From Lachnospiraceae bacterium UBA6998 (GTDB lineage: Bacteria; Bacillota; Clostridia; Lachnospirales; Lachnospiraceae): 64,000 nucleotides of DNA. Location of the stretch: the NCBI GenBank assembly GCA_002448395.1, contig DJXS01000004.1, positions 1 to 64,000 on the forward strand, read 5' to 3'. Below, piece by piece: positions 23,159-31,509 of this stretch (the stretch's first letter is position 1; each line of letters opens with the position of its first letter). The notes beneath the pieces are model-generated. The model had not been told where the DNA came from, ran no database searches, and saw only the letters and a list, made by a program, of their open reading frames with translations. Position numbers and translations under genes: made by a program.

Positions 23159-25246
23159 TTAGTCTTTGACAGCCTTCTTTTTCGTGAGAAGCACAATGCC
23201 GAGAATGGCAAGCGCCAGTCCGGTGAGGCCGAAGACCGGGAACATCCAGGTCCCGGCCGCGCCGGTCTGGGGCAGGTCAAATCCGCGGGTGTTCACGATC
23301 GTGAAGGGCACAAAGGCGTGGTCGGACTCGCCGTCCTTGGTCATGGTCACCTTGTTCTCATCCACCGTGGCGGAGGCGGAGAGCAGAAGGTGCTCCAGAT
23401 GCTTCTGGGGCATATTGTGATACCGGCCGGGATCCACATTGACATAGCGCGGATCGTTCTGCAGAAGACCCAGCGCGTCGGTGCCGTAGATATCACAGAG
23501 CGTCTCGATCTCGCCTTTGGTAATGACGATCTTGATGCTGTTTTTCAGCAGCGTGTAGCCGTTGCTGGTTTTGACCTCGGTCATGGTGTAGCTGTCATCC
23601 TCCACGCCCTTGATCACCAGCTTGCCGGATTCTACCGGGATGAAGTGGGTAGCGTCCTTTTCCTCAGCCGTGTGGCCGGTGACGTAGTACACGCCCTCAT
23701 CCTTGTTGAGGGAGGCCACAAGGTAGTATTCGTCGGTGTCGTTGTGAACCACGAACTCCACCTTGGAGAAGTCGCCCTTGCCGTCGGCAAACTGCTTGGT
23801 CACGTCGATGCCGAACACGTAGAGGTGGCAATCGTCGACCAACGTATCGTAATAGCTGGTGTTGCTGCGCTTCCACTGCAGGACGACGTCGTTGTCGTTG
23901 CCCTGATCACCGTAGACGACGGAGCCGTCGGAATTGACCCGGGCCTGGTAGGAGATGCGCACGGTGCAGTCGCTGTAGCCGGAGTTGACCATCTCGGAAC
24001 CGGTATAGACGGCCTTGCTGGTGTTGATCTCGTTGAGGCCGGAGGCGGTCATCTCGATGGTCATCACACTGTCGCCGTTGGAGGCGGTGTTATAGCTCAC
24101 GAGGAAGCGGTCGCTGGGTTCGGCCCAGGTCGTGATCCAGTCGGTGCATGCTTCATCTTTGTAGAACTCCAGCACCACATCGCCCTTCATGTAGTTGATG
24201 CCCTTGCTCAGGGTATCCACAAAGGTATAGTCGGTCAGATAGCTGGAAGCGGAGGTAATGCTGGGCAAAGTGGAGATGATCTGATAGTCGATCAGATCGC
24301 CTGCAGAGGCGGTGTCGGTATGAGAATACTCGTGGGCCCTTACGGAACTGCTGCTGCGCAGCTTCACCATCTCCTCCGGAGGGGTCTGAAAATCCGGGGC
24401 TTCGCGCAGGGTCTTCTCCAGACTGGGGATACCGGTCAGGTTTTTGGGATAGAGGGTGACGTCATAGATCCAGCGCTCACCGCCGTCGTCGGCGTTATTG
24501 CCGTTGACGCTGGTCATCGGGAGAGAGACCAGGAAGGGATCGGTGGTATCCACAACCATTTCGGGAACACGGGTCTCCACCAGCAGGTACAGACCGAGGG
24601 GGAGATCGCCTGCGGAGGTGTGGCCGTAGGCATCGGTCTCCGTCATGGCGATGCCGTGGTTGTCATGGATGAACTTCTCCATCGCATTCTTGGTGACGGT
24701 GGAGTTGGCTGCCAGAGCGTCATGCAGGCCGTCAATCAGCTTGTCCGACCGGTAGTAATACATGGTCAGACCGTCGACAGTGTCGTCGGCCGGGGCATAG
24801 CGATCGTTCGTCGTCAGACCGAGAGCTGCGAGAAAAGCGTTGTTGCTTTCTGTGGGCTGCATGCCATAAAGCACCTCCACATGCTCAACGCCTTCTTCAG
24901 ACTCGGTATAGGTGCGGATGTCGGCGACCTTGAGATACGTAAACTCCACGCCCTTCACGGCGTAGCCGTAAGCGTTGCCGTTGGCGTTGAGCGGGGAGAC
25001 GCGCTCGGGGTTGCCGAGCACGGCCTCCACGCCGTTTTCGTCCTTGACGCCGGTGCTGACATAGGAGGAATCCCAGATCCCGTCCTTCTCCGCGGAGGTC
25101 AGATCGTATTTGTACAGATCCAGATTCCCGGTGCGGCTTGTGTCGATGGTAGCCTCGTCCACAGGAGCGGCCGAGGCGGTGATCGGAAGGGCGCAGATCA
25201 CAGTGAGCGCCAGAATAAGTGCGAGGGCTTTTTTCAGTTTATTCAT
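23159..25246 (-). CDS. major pilin (SpaA/FimA-type, isopeptide-forming)
   Basis: 695 aa. Signal peptide ending ITASA; pilin motif WIYDVTLYPK with Trp ~259 and Lys ~268 (consensus WxxxVxVYPK); E-box-like YTMTEVKTSNGY; sorting signal LPQTGAAG, hydrophobic span, KKKAVKD tail. These are all the elements needed for class C sortase polymerisation. It would be the shaft subunit of a covalent pilus. ATG overlaps the stop of the adhesin gene (ATGAATAA). Confidence 0.92.
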   Translation of the reverse strand: MNKLKKALALILALTVICALPITASAAPVDEATIDTSRTGNLDLYKYDLTSAEKDGIWDSSYVSTGVKDENGVEAVLGNPERVSPLNANGNAYGYAVKGVEFTYLKVADIRTYTESEEGVEHVEVLYGMQPTESNNAFLAALGLTTNDRYAPADDTVDGLTMYYYRSDKLIDGLHDALAANSTVTKNAMEKFIHDNHGIAMTETDAYGHTSAGDLPLGLYLLVETRVPEMVVDTTDPFLVSLPMTSVNGNNADDGGERWIYDVTLYPKNLTGIPSLEKTLREAPDFQTPPEEMVKLRSSSSVRAHEYSHTDTASAGDLIDYQIISTLPSITSASSYLTDYTFVDTLSKGINYMKGDVVLEFYKDEACTDWITTWAEPSDRFLVSYNTASNGDSVMTIEMTASGLNEINTSKAVYTGSEMVNSGYSDCTVRISYQARVNSDGSVVYGDQGNDNDVVLQWKRSNTSYYDTLVDDCHLYVFGIDVTKQFADGKGDFSKVEFVVHNDTDEYYLVASLNKDEGVYYVTGHTAEEKDATHFIPVESGKLVIKGVEDDSYTMTEVKTSNGYTLLKNSIKIVITKGEIETLCDIYGTDALGLLQNDPRYVNVDPGRYHNMPQKHLEHLLLSASATVDENKVTMTKDGESDHAFVPFTIVNTRGFDLPQTGAAGTWMFPVFGLTGLALAILGIVLLTKKKAVKD

Positions 25247-27794
25247 GCAAAGACTCCTTTTTCAGTTTGATGGCAAAGAGCGGTGCCGCCAGAAACAGCA
25301 GCGCGAAGGGGAGCAGGGCAAAACCGTTTCCGCCGGCCTCGGGCAGACGGAAGACCGGGTTGTCCGTGGCGGTGACATACAGACTGTAGGTATAGGTCGT
25401 GCCGTCCACAGTCTCTCCGTCGGCAATGTTGGGATCGTTCACAGCGACCGGCAGCGTGCCCACATAGAGAGGATCACCCATCAGGGAGTACCCGGGCGGA
25501 CAGGCGGTCTCGGTCAGACGGTAGAGAATCTCCCCGTCGGCGCGAAGCCCGGTAAACACGGCAAGGCCGTCAGCGCCGGTAGTGAGCTGACCATAGCTCA
25601 GCCCCGCGCTGGTGCAGCCGCCGAAGCTCACGTTGGTGCCTGCCTCGCGATAGCTCACGGGCGACCAGGTGTTTCCGTTATCCGAGGAGTACTCCAGCAG
25701 GAAGGTCGTGCCGCTGAGCGGGTTGCCCTGATGATCCTGCTTGAGGACCTGCAGCGTAGCCTCGCGACGGAAGTTTTCGTGTTCCTTGGTGACAGTTACC
25801 TTGTTCTCGGTAATGGAGAGGGGGTAGACGTTCTGATCCAGGACGAAGCCCTTGGGCACGGATACCTCCTGATAGCTGTAGCCGGTGCCGTAAAGCAGAT
25901 CCTCAAACAGCAGCTCGCCGTTTTGATCCGTCACACCCTCGGCTACGATGCTGCCGTCCTCCGCGAGAACGCGAAAGCCTGCGCCGGGCAGAGGCTGCTC
26001 CTCATGCCCGACCTTCTTCACGATCTTCAGGTTGCCGCGGATCGGGTCGTTTTCCCGGGAGATCTCGATCGTCTGCCCGTCCTCGGTAATGGAGACCGGG
26101 ATCTCTGTCTCATCCAGGACGTGATCAATGACCGTGGAGGTCTCTTTGAGGATATAGTCCCCGTAGAGGATATCCTGGAAGCTGAGCGTGCCGTCAGCGC
26201 CGGAATCGCCCTCGGCGATCACATTGTGTGCGGTGTCATAGAGCACAAAGTGAACGCCCGGGAGCGCCTGACCGGTGAGCGTACTGGTTTTGAGCACCTT
26301 AATGCTGCCGCGAACAGGTTCGTTTTCCCGCTCCACGCTGACGACCTGACCATCGGAAGAGACAGTAACGGGAATGACAGTGGGATCCAGCACGTGATCA
26401 CTGACCGTGGCGGTCTCCTGGAGCATATAGTCGCCGAGGAGAAGGTTATCGAAGCGGAGCATGCCATCGGCGCCGGTATCTCCTTCGCCGACGAGCGTTC
26501 CCGCCGCGTCCTTCAGCACGAAATGGACGCCGGGGAGAGCCTCACCGGTCCGGGTGCTGATCTTATGAACGGCAACACTGCCCCGCGCGAGCCTGTTGGT
26601 CGCAGTAACTGTGACTGTCTGCCCGCTCTCGGTGATCGAAACGGGATAGAGGGTTGTGTCCAGGACATAGGCGGGAAGCCCCTCAATCTCAGAATAGTAG
26701 TAGGTCCCGATGGGACGATCGGAGAAAGTCACGACGCCGCTCGCATCAGTAACGCCGGTGGCCAGCTGATTTTTACCGGAATCATAGAGCGCGAAGGTGA
26801 CGCCGGGCAGCGCTTCACCGGTCTCCTCATCAAGCTTCTGAATCGAGATGTGGCCGTTTTTCGGCGTCGCTTTCGGTGTGGTGATGGGTAAATACCCTTC
26901 AACATACTGACTGTTTGTGTCGAGCACATAGGTCACGACACGCTGCTGGTTATAGGCGTCGGGAGCCCAGAAGAACAGCTTGGCCGTGTTCCCGTCATGG
27001 TTGCCGTAGGCGGTGAGCGAGAAGCTCTGTTCACCGTAGTCCACAGGAACTCGGATGGTGAGGCGGTCACCGTTTTCTCCGGTGTAGCCGGTGACTTCTG
27101 AGCCGGTAGGCAGATTGTGATAGATCCCATAGCTGCCGCTGATGCTCTTGCTGACCGTCGCCGTACCGGTGAAATAGGCGCCGGAATCATCTTCGACAAG
27201 CGCGAGAGAACTGGGGGAGAAGCTGATGCTGCCGGAGGAGCCGGTGCTGACCGCCTGATCGCGTGCCAGCTGCACCAAACTGACCGCCCAGTTGAACAGA
27301 CCCTCGTACCCGTATTTACCGCGGATCCAGTCGCCGTTGATCTTCAGACTCAGATAAGAAGGCATCCCTTCGCAGCCGTTTTCCGCCATCCAGAAGCGAA
27401 TGGCGTTGGCGGTCGCATACCGGGCTTCCTCATCGGAATAGCCGCCGGTAGTAACGGGATAACCGTTTTGCAGGATGGCATAGAGCCCGTTCAGAACATA
27501 CTGGCTGTAGAGATCGGAGCCGTCCACGGAATGATAGCCGGAATTGTACGGGCTATCTTTGGAGGTCTGGAGACAGTAGGCGACTTCTCCGGTTTCTGTG
27601 ATCCAGTGCGATGGCGTCTGAATATCCACCCACTGGCCCTTGGAGGAGAAGGTCTGAAAGTAGGAATACATGCTCCCGGAGGTGACCGTAGCGTTATCCG
27701 CAAAGGCCACCGGCGAGAGGATGCTGCAAAAGATGAGAAGAGCGCAGAAGAGCGAAATGAGCTTCCTGCGCCATGGGGTTTGAATATGTTGCAA
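25239..27794 (-). CDS. pilus-tip adhesin with thioester domain and Cna-B repeats
   Basis: 851 aa. Signal peptide ending AFA; thioester (TQXA) domain at ~40-200 with the CLQ motif at Cys74-Gln76 that can form a Cys-Gln thioester for covalent host or cell attachment. Residues ~310-730 hold five Cna-B/SpaA repeats, each with xLPGVxFxLYD and E-box endings such as YYYSEIEGLPAYVL; sorting signal LPEAGG, span, KLKKESLHE. Start is TTG 27794, 7 bases after CAGGAGG. First gene of the pilus operon and likely the tip subunit. Confidence 0.9.
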   Translation of the reverse strand: MQHIQTPWRRKLISLFCALLIFCSILSPVAFADNATVTSGSMYSYFQTFSSKGQWVDIQTPSHWITETGEVAYCLQTSKDSPYNSGYHSVDGSDLYSQYVLNGLYAILQNGYPVTTGGYSDEEARYATANAIRFWMAENGCEGMPSYLSLKINGDWIRGKYGYEGLFNWAVSLVQLARDQAVSTGSSGSISFSPSSLALVEDDSGAYFTGTATVSKSISGSYGIYHNLPTGSEVTGYTGENGDRLTIRVPVDYGEQSFSLTAYGNHDGNTAKLFFWAPDAYNQQRVVTYVLDTNSQYVEGYLPITTPKATPKNGHISIQKLDEETGEALPGVTFALYDSGKNQLATGVTDASGVVTFSDRPIGTYYYSEIEGLPAYVLDTTLYPVSITESGQTVTVTATNRLARGSVAVHKISTRTGEALPGVHFVLKDAAGTLVGEGDTGADGMLRFDNLLLGDYMLQETATVSDHVLDPTVIPVTVSSDGQVVSVERENEPVRGSIKVLKTSTLTGQALPGVHFVLYDTAHNVIAEGDSGADGTLSFQDILYGDYILKETSTVIDHVLDETEIPVSITEDGQTIEISRENDPIRGNLKIVKKVGHEEQPLPGAGFRVLAEDGSIVAEGVTDQNGELLFEDLLYGTGYSYQEVSVPKGFVLDQNVYPLSITENKVTVTKEHENFRREATLQVLKQDHQGNPLSGTTFLLEYSSDNGNTWSPVSYREAGTNVSFGGCTSAGLSYGQLTTGADGLAVFTGLRADGEILYRLTETACPPGYSLMGDPLYVGTLPVAVNDPNIADGETVDGTTYTYSLYVTATDNPVFRLPEAGGNGFALLPFALLFLAAPLFAIKLKKESLHE

Positions 27795-27895
27795 GTGATA
27801 CCTCCTGTATACTCAGTAGTTTTGTTTAAAAAACCGAGTAAGGGGGGGACCGCGTGAGCGGGAGGGAGGAGGTCGAATCTTCATGCTCGGGCACC

Positions 27896-28396
27896 TCAGA
27901 GCTCGTAGCTGGGAAGCCCCGCCTTTTCGTAATCCCGGCACATATCTCTGAGATTTCTCGCAAAATCCGTCAGGTTGATCGGGATCTCCGTATGGATCTC
28001 CGAGAACTCACAGGTCTTGACCACCCTGTATTCGCTCATGATCGCTCCTTCACCGAGGATGACCTGCATGTTGGCAACCACAGCGAAACTGAAATCCTCC
28101 AACAGCCAGAGCTCCAGCGTACGGACAACGCCGATATTCGAATCGGAGAAAGGCGCGAGGCAGGAATAGAGCTGGGTCGCGCGCCTGGAAAAGAGCTCCT
28201 GACTGCGGTAATCCCGCCCGGCACCCTGCGCGGCGTTGATGCGGTAGGTAAAAACGGTCTCCGCATGGTGACGGACAGCCTGCAGCAGGGCGGCGAAATT
28301 CAGCTCGTCCAGGATCACAAAGTATTCCAGATCCAGAGTCTTGCCATCTTTTACGAGTGCGCGGATGTTCTTTTCCAAAAGCTGTGTTTTATTCAT
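27896..28396 (-). CDS. uncharacterised conjugative-element protein, 166 aa
   Basis: ATG 28396 follows CAGGAGGACTCACC; the longer frame upstream has no ribosome site. Alpha/beta protein (YFVILDELNFAALLQAV...IGVVRTLELWLLEDFSFAVVANMQVILGEGAIMSEYRVVK). No family recognised. The 100 bases after it up to the adhesin start contain a small CCGC-TCAC-GCGG hairpin then TTACTCGGTTTTTT on the minus strand, possibly a terminator. Confidence 0.6.
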   Translation of the reverse strand: MNKTQLLEKNIRALVKDGKTLDLEYFVILDELNFAALLQAVRHHAETVFTYRINAAQGAGRDYRSQELFSRRATQLYSCLAPFSDSNIGVVRTLELWLLEDFSFAVVANMQVILGEGAIMSEYRVVKTCEFSEIHTEIPINLTDFARNLRDMCRDYEKAGLPSYEL

Positions 28397-28419
28397 GGTG
28401 AGTCCTCCTGAAAGATTGA

Positions 28420-28845
28420 TTAGAGTGAGATGGTACGGATACCTTTTTCGGTCTCGGCCACAGCTCGATCCAGAAGCATGCGGACCTGGTCGGCTGTAAG
28501 ATCGGAAAAGAGCCACTGCGTCAGGCGAAAAGAATAGCAGCCGACATCGCCGTTGACGGTGTGGCTGCCAAGGATGCTGTTGAGATTCACGCGGTTGAGC
28601 GCCCGGTACATATTGATGTTCATGGGCACATAGAAGGGCTTTGCCAGACTGAGCATCAAAAGGGGATGGGCTTCGGAGAAATCGATCTGAAGATAATAAT
28701 CCTCATAGAATCCGGACAGAGCGCCGTTTTCCTCCGTGTCCAGTCTCAGAAGTCCCGTGATCAGCTTGCGGGCCTTTTGGATCCGAGCGCGGTTTGCGGC
28801 AAGCTGCGCCTCTTCCGGCTGGGGGATCACTGGTAAATCCGCCAT
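28420..28845 (-). CDS. uncharacterised conjugative-element protein, 141 aa
   Basis: ATG 28845 after GAGGTAGAGCA, 4 bases past the stop of the S1-domain gene, so co-translated with it. Contains FYEDYYLQIDFSEAHPLLMLSLAKPFYVPMNINMYRALNRVNLNSILGSHTVNGDVGCYSFR, a pattern resembling YbjN/T3SS-chaperone-like folds (alpha/beta with a long strand pair), which is a guess. Function unknown. Confidence 0.6.
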   Translation of the reverse strand: MADLPVIPQPEEAQLAANRARIQKARKLITGLLRLDTEENGALSGFYEDYYLQIDFSEAHPLLMLSLAKPFYVPMNINMYRALNRVNLNSILGSHTVNGDVGCYSFRLTQWLFSDLTADQVRMLLDRAVAETEKGIRTISL

Positions 28846-28849
28846 TGCT

Positions 28850-29914
28850 CTACCTCGGCGTTGCGATGTGGGTGATGGCGCCCCAGATCCGATTGGTCTC
28901 CTGGTTGATGCCGAGGATCTTGACTGTGGCGCGGGAGCCTCTGGGCGGCCTGCCGCGCTTGGGGTAATTACAGAGACAGTCGATGCCGCCGTCCAGAGAC
29001 ACAAAGACGCCCACGGTGCTGACCATGCTGACCGTTCCCACATAGCGATTGCCGACCGAGTATCTGCGAATGGCCTTCTCGAAGGGGTTCTCTCCGGCCT
29101 GCTTGACCGAGGCAGTAACGGTGACTTCATAGCCGCGGCCGCGATTGACCTCCAGGAGCTTTACCAGAATCCGCTGACCGGGCTGGAAGGCGGAGGCGGC
29201 GTCCATCATCCGCTGATAACTCAGCTCACTGAGCGGGATATAGGTTTCTGCGCCGAAGATATCCACAAAGATACCTGCACGAATGACCGATACTACACGG
29301 GCCTCGGCACAGAGGTCCGCGTGGATCGTGTAATTGCCCTCGCGATCGGTGGCATAATACATCTCCCGGCGCTTGGCGCGCATGGCCTCCAGCCGGCTGG
29401 CCACAGCGATGCGGGCGTCACTGTCGATGCCCTTGACCAGGTAATCCACTTCGGCGCCGAGCCTGCGGGTGAGCAGCTGATGCAGCACCTCCTGGGGCGG
29501 CCGTCCGCGATAGTCCTCCGGCGGGATAACGGCCTCTTCTGCGGGGATCAGGACTTTGTACTCCCCGTGGTAGATGACTGCGAGAGAGCGGCCGCCGTTG
29601 TCCGGGCCGCCCTCAATGCCCTGAATGGTACCCGTCAGGATGCGACGGGTGCGCTGGGATTCCAGCAGATCAAGCAGATCGCTTCGGGCCTTATCCTCAT
29701 CGGTCTGGACTGTGCGTCTCAGATCGATCGGGAGTACGCGCGGATTCGTTCTTCCGGCGCTGACCGGCTCTGCGTCAGACTGGATCGGAATGGCCGACTG
29801 CGCTTTTGAAACAGACTCGGTCTGAGAAGCGAGCGCGTTTTCAACTTCCGTTTCCGGCTCGGTCTGGGGAGAGATGTCTTCGGGGTTTAAATCTTTTTCT
29901 TCGATTTCGGGCAT
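28850..29914 (-). CDS. S1-like RNA-binding domain protein
   Basis: 354 aa, ATG 29914 after CAGGAGGTATTGTTT. An acidic, Gln-rich N-terminus, a middle domain, and two S1-type barrels toward the C-terminus: ARVVSVIRAGIFVDIFGAETYIPLSELSY and GNRYVGTVSMVSTVGVFVSLDGGIDCLCNYP. S1 barrels bind RNA or single-stranded DNA. In conjugative elements such proteins are common but uncharacterised; it may protect transferred single strands or regulate translation. Confidence 0.75.
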   Translation of the reverse strand: MPEIEEKDLNPEDISPQTEPETEVENALASQTESVSKAQSAIPIQSDAEPVSAGRTNPRVLPIDLRRTVQTDEDKARSDLLDLLESQRTRRILTGTIQGIEGGPDNGGRSLAVIYHGEYKVLIPAEEAVIPPEDYRGRPPQEVLHQLLTRRLGAEVDYLVKGIDSDARIAVASRLEAMRAKRREMYYATDREGNYTIHADLCAEARVVSVIRAGIFVDIFGAETYIPLSELSYQRMMDAASAFQPGQRILVKLLEVNRGRGYEVTVTASVKQAGENPFEKAIRRYSVGNRYVGTVSMVSTVGVFVSLDGGIDCLCNYPKRGRPPRGSRATVKILGINQETNRIWGAITHIATPR

Positions 29915-29944
29915 AAACAATACCTCCTGTTATGAAATTTGGGC

Positions 29945-30662
29945 ATAATAATCATCCACCCGCCTAGCGGGTGGTTTTTCATTTTCGGGCATAGCCCTTG
30001 TTTACTAGCAGCGCCTGAAGGCGCAAATACGGTCTGGCACGCGCGAGGGGGCTGTTACTTGCTACCCGTAAACGGGTCAATGTCCTCCATAGTCAGTTGA
30101 TTGGACATTTCATCCTCTTTCAGTTGATTCTGGATATACGCCGCTATCTTCTTTGTATCCTTCCCTACTGTATCCACATAGTAGCCTTTGCACCAGAACT
30201 CGCGGTTCCTATATGCATATCGCGCGTTCCCCCATTTCTCAAAGATCATCAGGCTGCTCTTCCCTTTCAAGTATCCCATGAAGCTCGACACAGCCATCTT
30301 GGGTGGTATCTCCAACAGCATATGTACATGATCCGGGCATACTTCTGCCTCTATTATTTCTACTCCCTTCCATTGGCACAACTGTCGAAGTATTGCTCCT
30401 ATTTCTAGTCTTCGATTCCCATAGAACGCTTTCCTCCTGTACTTCGGTGCGAATACAACATGGTACTTACAATTCCACTTCGTATGTGATAAACTATGTG
30501 CGTCATTCAAATTGCTTTCCGCCATTTGTTTGACCTCCTTTTGATGTTCTTGATGCAGTTGCCAGACCGCATCCTTATTCTACATCAAAAGGAGTTTTTT
30601 TGTCCTGTCCCACAGCTATAAGCGCTTCCGAACCACCCGCGCCTAGCGCGGGGTTTTCGTTA
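29945..30662 (-). mobile_element. IS200/IS605-family insertion sequence (IS200 type, tnpA only)
   Basis: About 0.7 kb with one transposase gene and subterminal hairpins instead of terminal inverted repeats: CCACCCG/CGGGTGG at 29956-29974 and CCCGCG/CGCGGG at 30636-30653, both with GCCTAG in the loop. No TnpB. It lies between the S1-domain gene and the RelB/PIN pair. Exact ends are estimated. Confidence 0.75.
30055..30525 (-). CDS. tnpA: IS200-type Y1 transposase TnpA
   Basis: 156 aa, full length for the family. HUH motif in EAEVCPDHVHMLLEIPP, catalytic tyrosine region REFWCKGYYVDTVGKD, N-terminal YHVVFAPKYRRKAF. Single-strand transposition with cutting at the subterminal hairpins is the family mechanism. 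No frameshift, so probably active. Confidence 0.95.
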   Translation of the reverse strand: MAESNLNDAHSLSHTKWNCKYHVVFAPKYRRKAFYGNRRLEIGAILRQLCQWKGVEIIEAEVCPDHVHMLLEIPPKMAVSSFMGYLKGKSSLMIFEKWGNARYAYRNREFWCKGYYVDTVGKDTKKIAAYIQNQLKEDEMSNQLTMEDIDPFTGSK

Positions 30663-30664
30663 TA

Positions 30665-30696
30665 CAAAAATAGCGCCTGCCGTATTGGCAGACGCT
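30665..30696 (-). terminator. intrinsic terminator of RelB/PIN pair
   Basis: Stem AGCGTCTGCC / GGCAGGCGCT, loop of 5, then TATTTTTG on the minus strand, 16 bases after the PIN stop. Confidence 0.7.
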
Positions 30697-30711
30697 GTAG
30701 TTTGAATGCTA

Positions 30712-31122
30712 TTACTTTCCGAGAAGAATATCCAGGAACTGGCGTGGAGTCACAATGAATCGCTCAACAGGGAAGTGCTTCAGATTTCCGGTAACGAGAA
30801 AAGCATCCTGCTTTTTCCTCTCCTCCATCACGACTTCATAGAATACAACATCTTTTGGATCGGGGAGATTGACATCCAGCTTTTCCTCATTGATGAAAAC
30901 CGCCTGTGCAGCAAGATTATCGAGGATCACGTCCACGACGCTCTCGGGAAAGTGGAACTTCTTTCTGAGCAGGACTTCACGGTATTCCCGGAGAATATCC
31001 TCATTCAATACCGGAGTAACCACACCGGTGATCGTGAATTGAAGAACATTTCCGGGGACCGAATCCCACTTCAACAATGCTGAAACAAGGACGTTCGTAT
31101 CAATGACTGCATAGTATTTCAA
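30712..31122 (-). CDS. PIN-domain toxin (COG1569 type)
   Basis: 136 aa from TTG 31122, 8 bases after GGAGGG and 3 bases past the antitoxin stop. PIN acidic residues are seen in YAVIDTNVLVSALL, NEDILREYREVL, LPDPKDVVFYEV and AFLVTGNLKHFP. It would be a metal-dependent RNase and the toxin of a type II pair with the upstream RelB-like gene. Confidence 0.88.
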   Translation of the reverse strand: MKYYAVIDTNVLVSALLKWDSVPGNVLQFTITGVVTPVLNEDILREYREVLLRKKFHFPESVVDVILDNLAAQAVFINEEKLDVNLPDPKDVVFYEVVMEERKKQDAFLVTGNLKHFPVERFIVTPRQFLDILLGK

Positions 31123-31125
31123 CGA

Positions 31126-31422
31126 TTATCCCTCCATGGCCGATCTGGCGGCGGAGATTTCCTCGTTGATTTCATCCAGAGTCATTTCAGAGATCCCGTT
31201 TTCAGCTGCAATTCGGCTGGCCTCTTTCATAGCCGCCAGCGCGGCTTTTGCTCCGTGATCGTTCTCCAGCTTCATGCTGAAGGGGATTCCGTTTTCCTGC
31301 ACGATTCTGCTCAAAAACATGCGCATTGCGGTGGAAAGGTCGATACCGAGCCTCTCACAAATGCTCGCAGCCTGCAGGCGTGTCATATCGTCAACACGAA
31401 ACTGAACAAGGGAATTAGCCAT
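31126..31422 (-). CDS. RelB/DinJ-family antitoxin
   Basis: 98 aa, ATG 31422 after GAAAGGAGGGCTGCCC. N-terminal ribbon-helix-helix LVQFRVDDMTRLQAASICERLGIDLSTAMRMFLSRIVQENGIPF is typical of RelB/DinJ. The C-terminal helix would wrap the PIN toxin. The pairing RelB-PIN is a known type II combination. Confidence 0.9.
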   Translation of the reverse strand: MANSLVQFRVDDMTRLQAASICERLGIDLSTAMRMFLSRIVQENGIPFSMKLENDHGAKAALAAMKEASRIAAENGISEMTLDEINEEISAARSAMEG

Positions 31423-31509
31423 TGGGCAGCCCTCCTTTCTGTTGAGGATATTATATCACATCTGCAAGCATTTGAAAACGTTTGTTTGCAAATTATTTGT
31501 GAACGATGG

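Noticed and set aside
22757-25270. 837-codon plus-strand open frame opposite the pilin genes
   Set aside because: Antisense shadow of the pilin and sortase genes; composition (many Gly/Val/His), no ribosome site and no recognisable domain.
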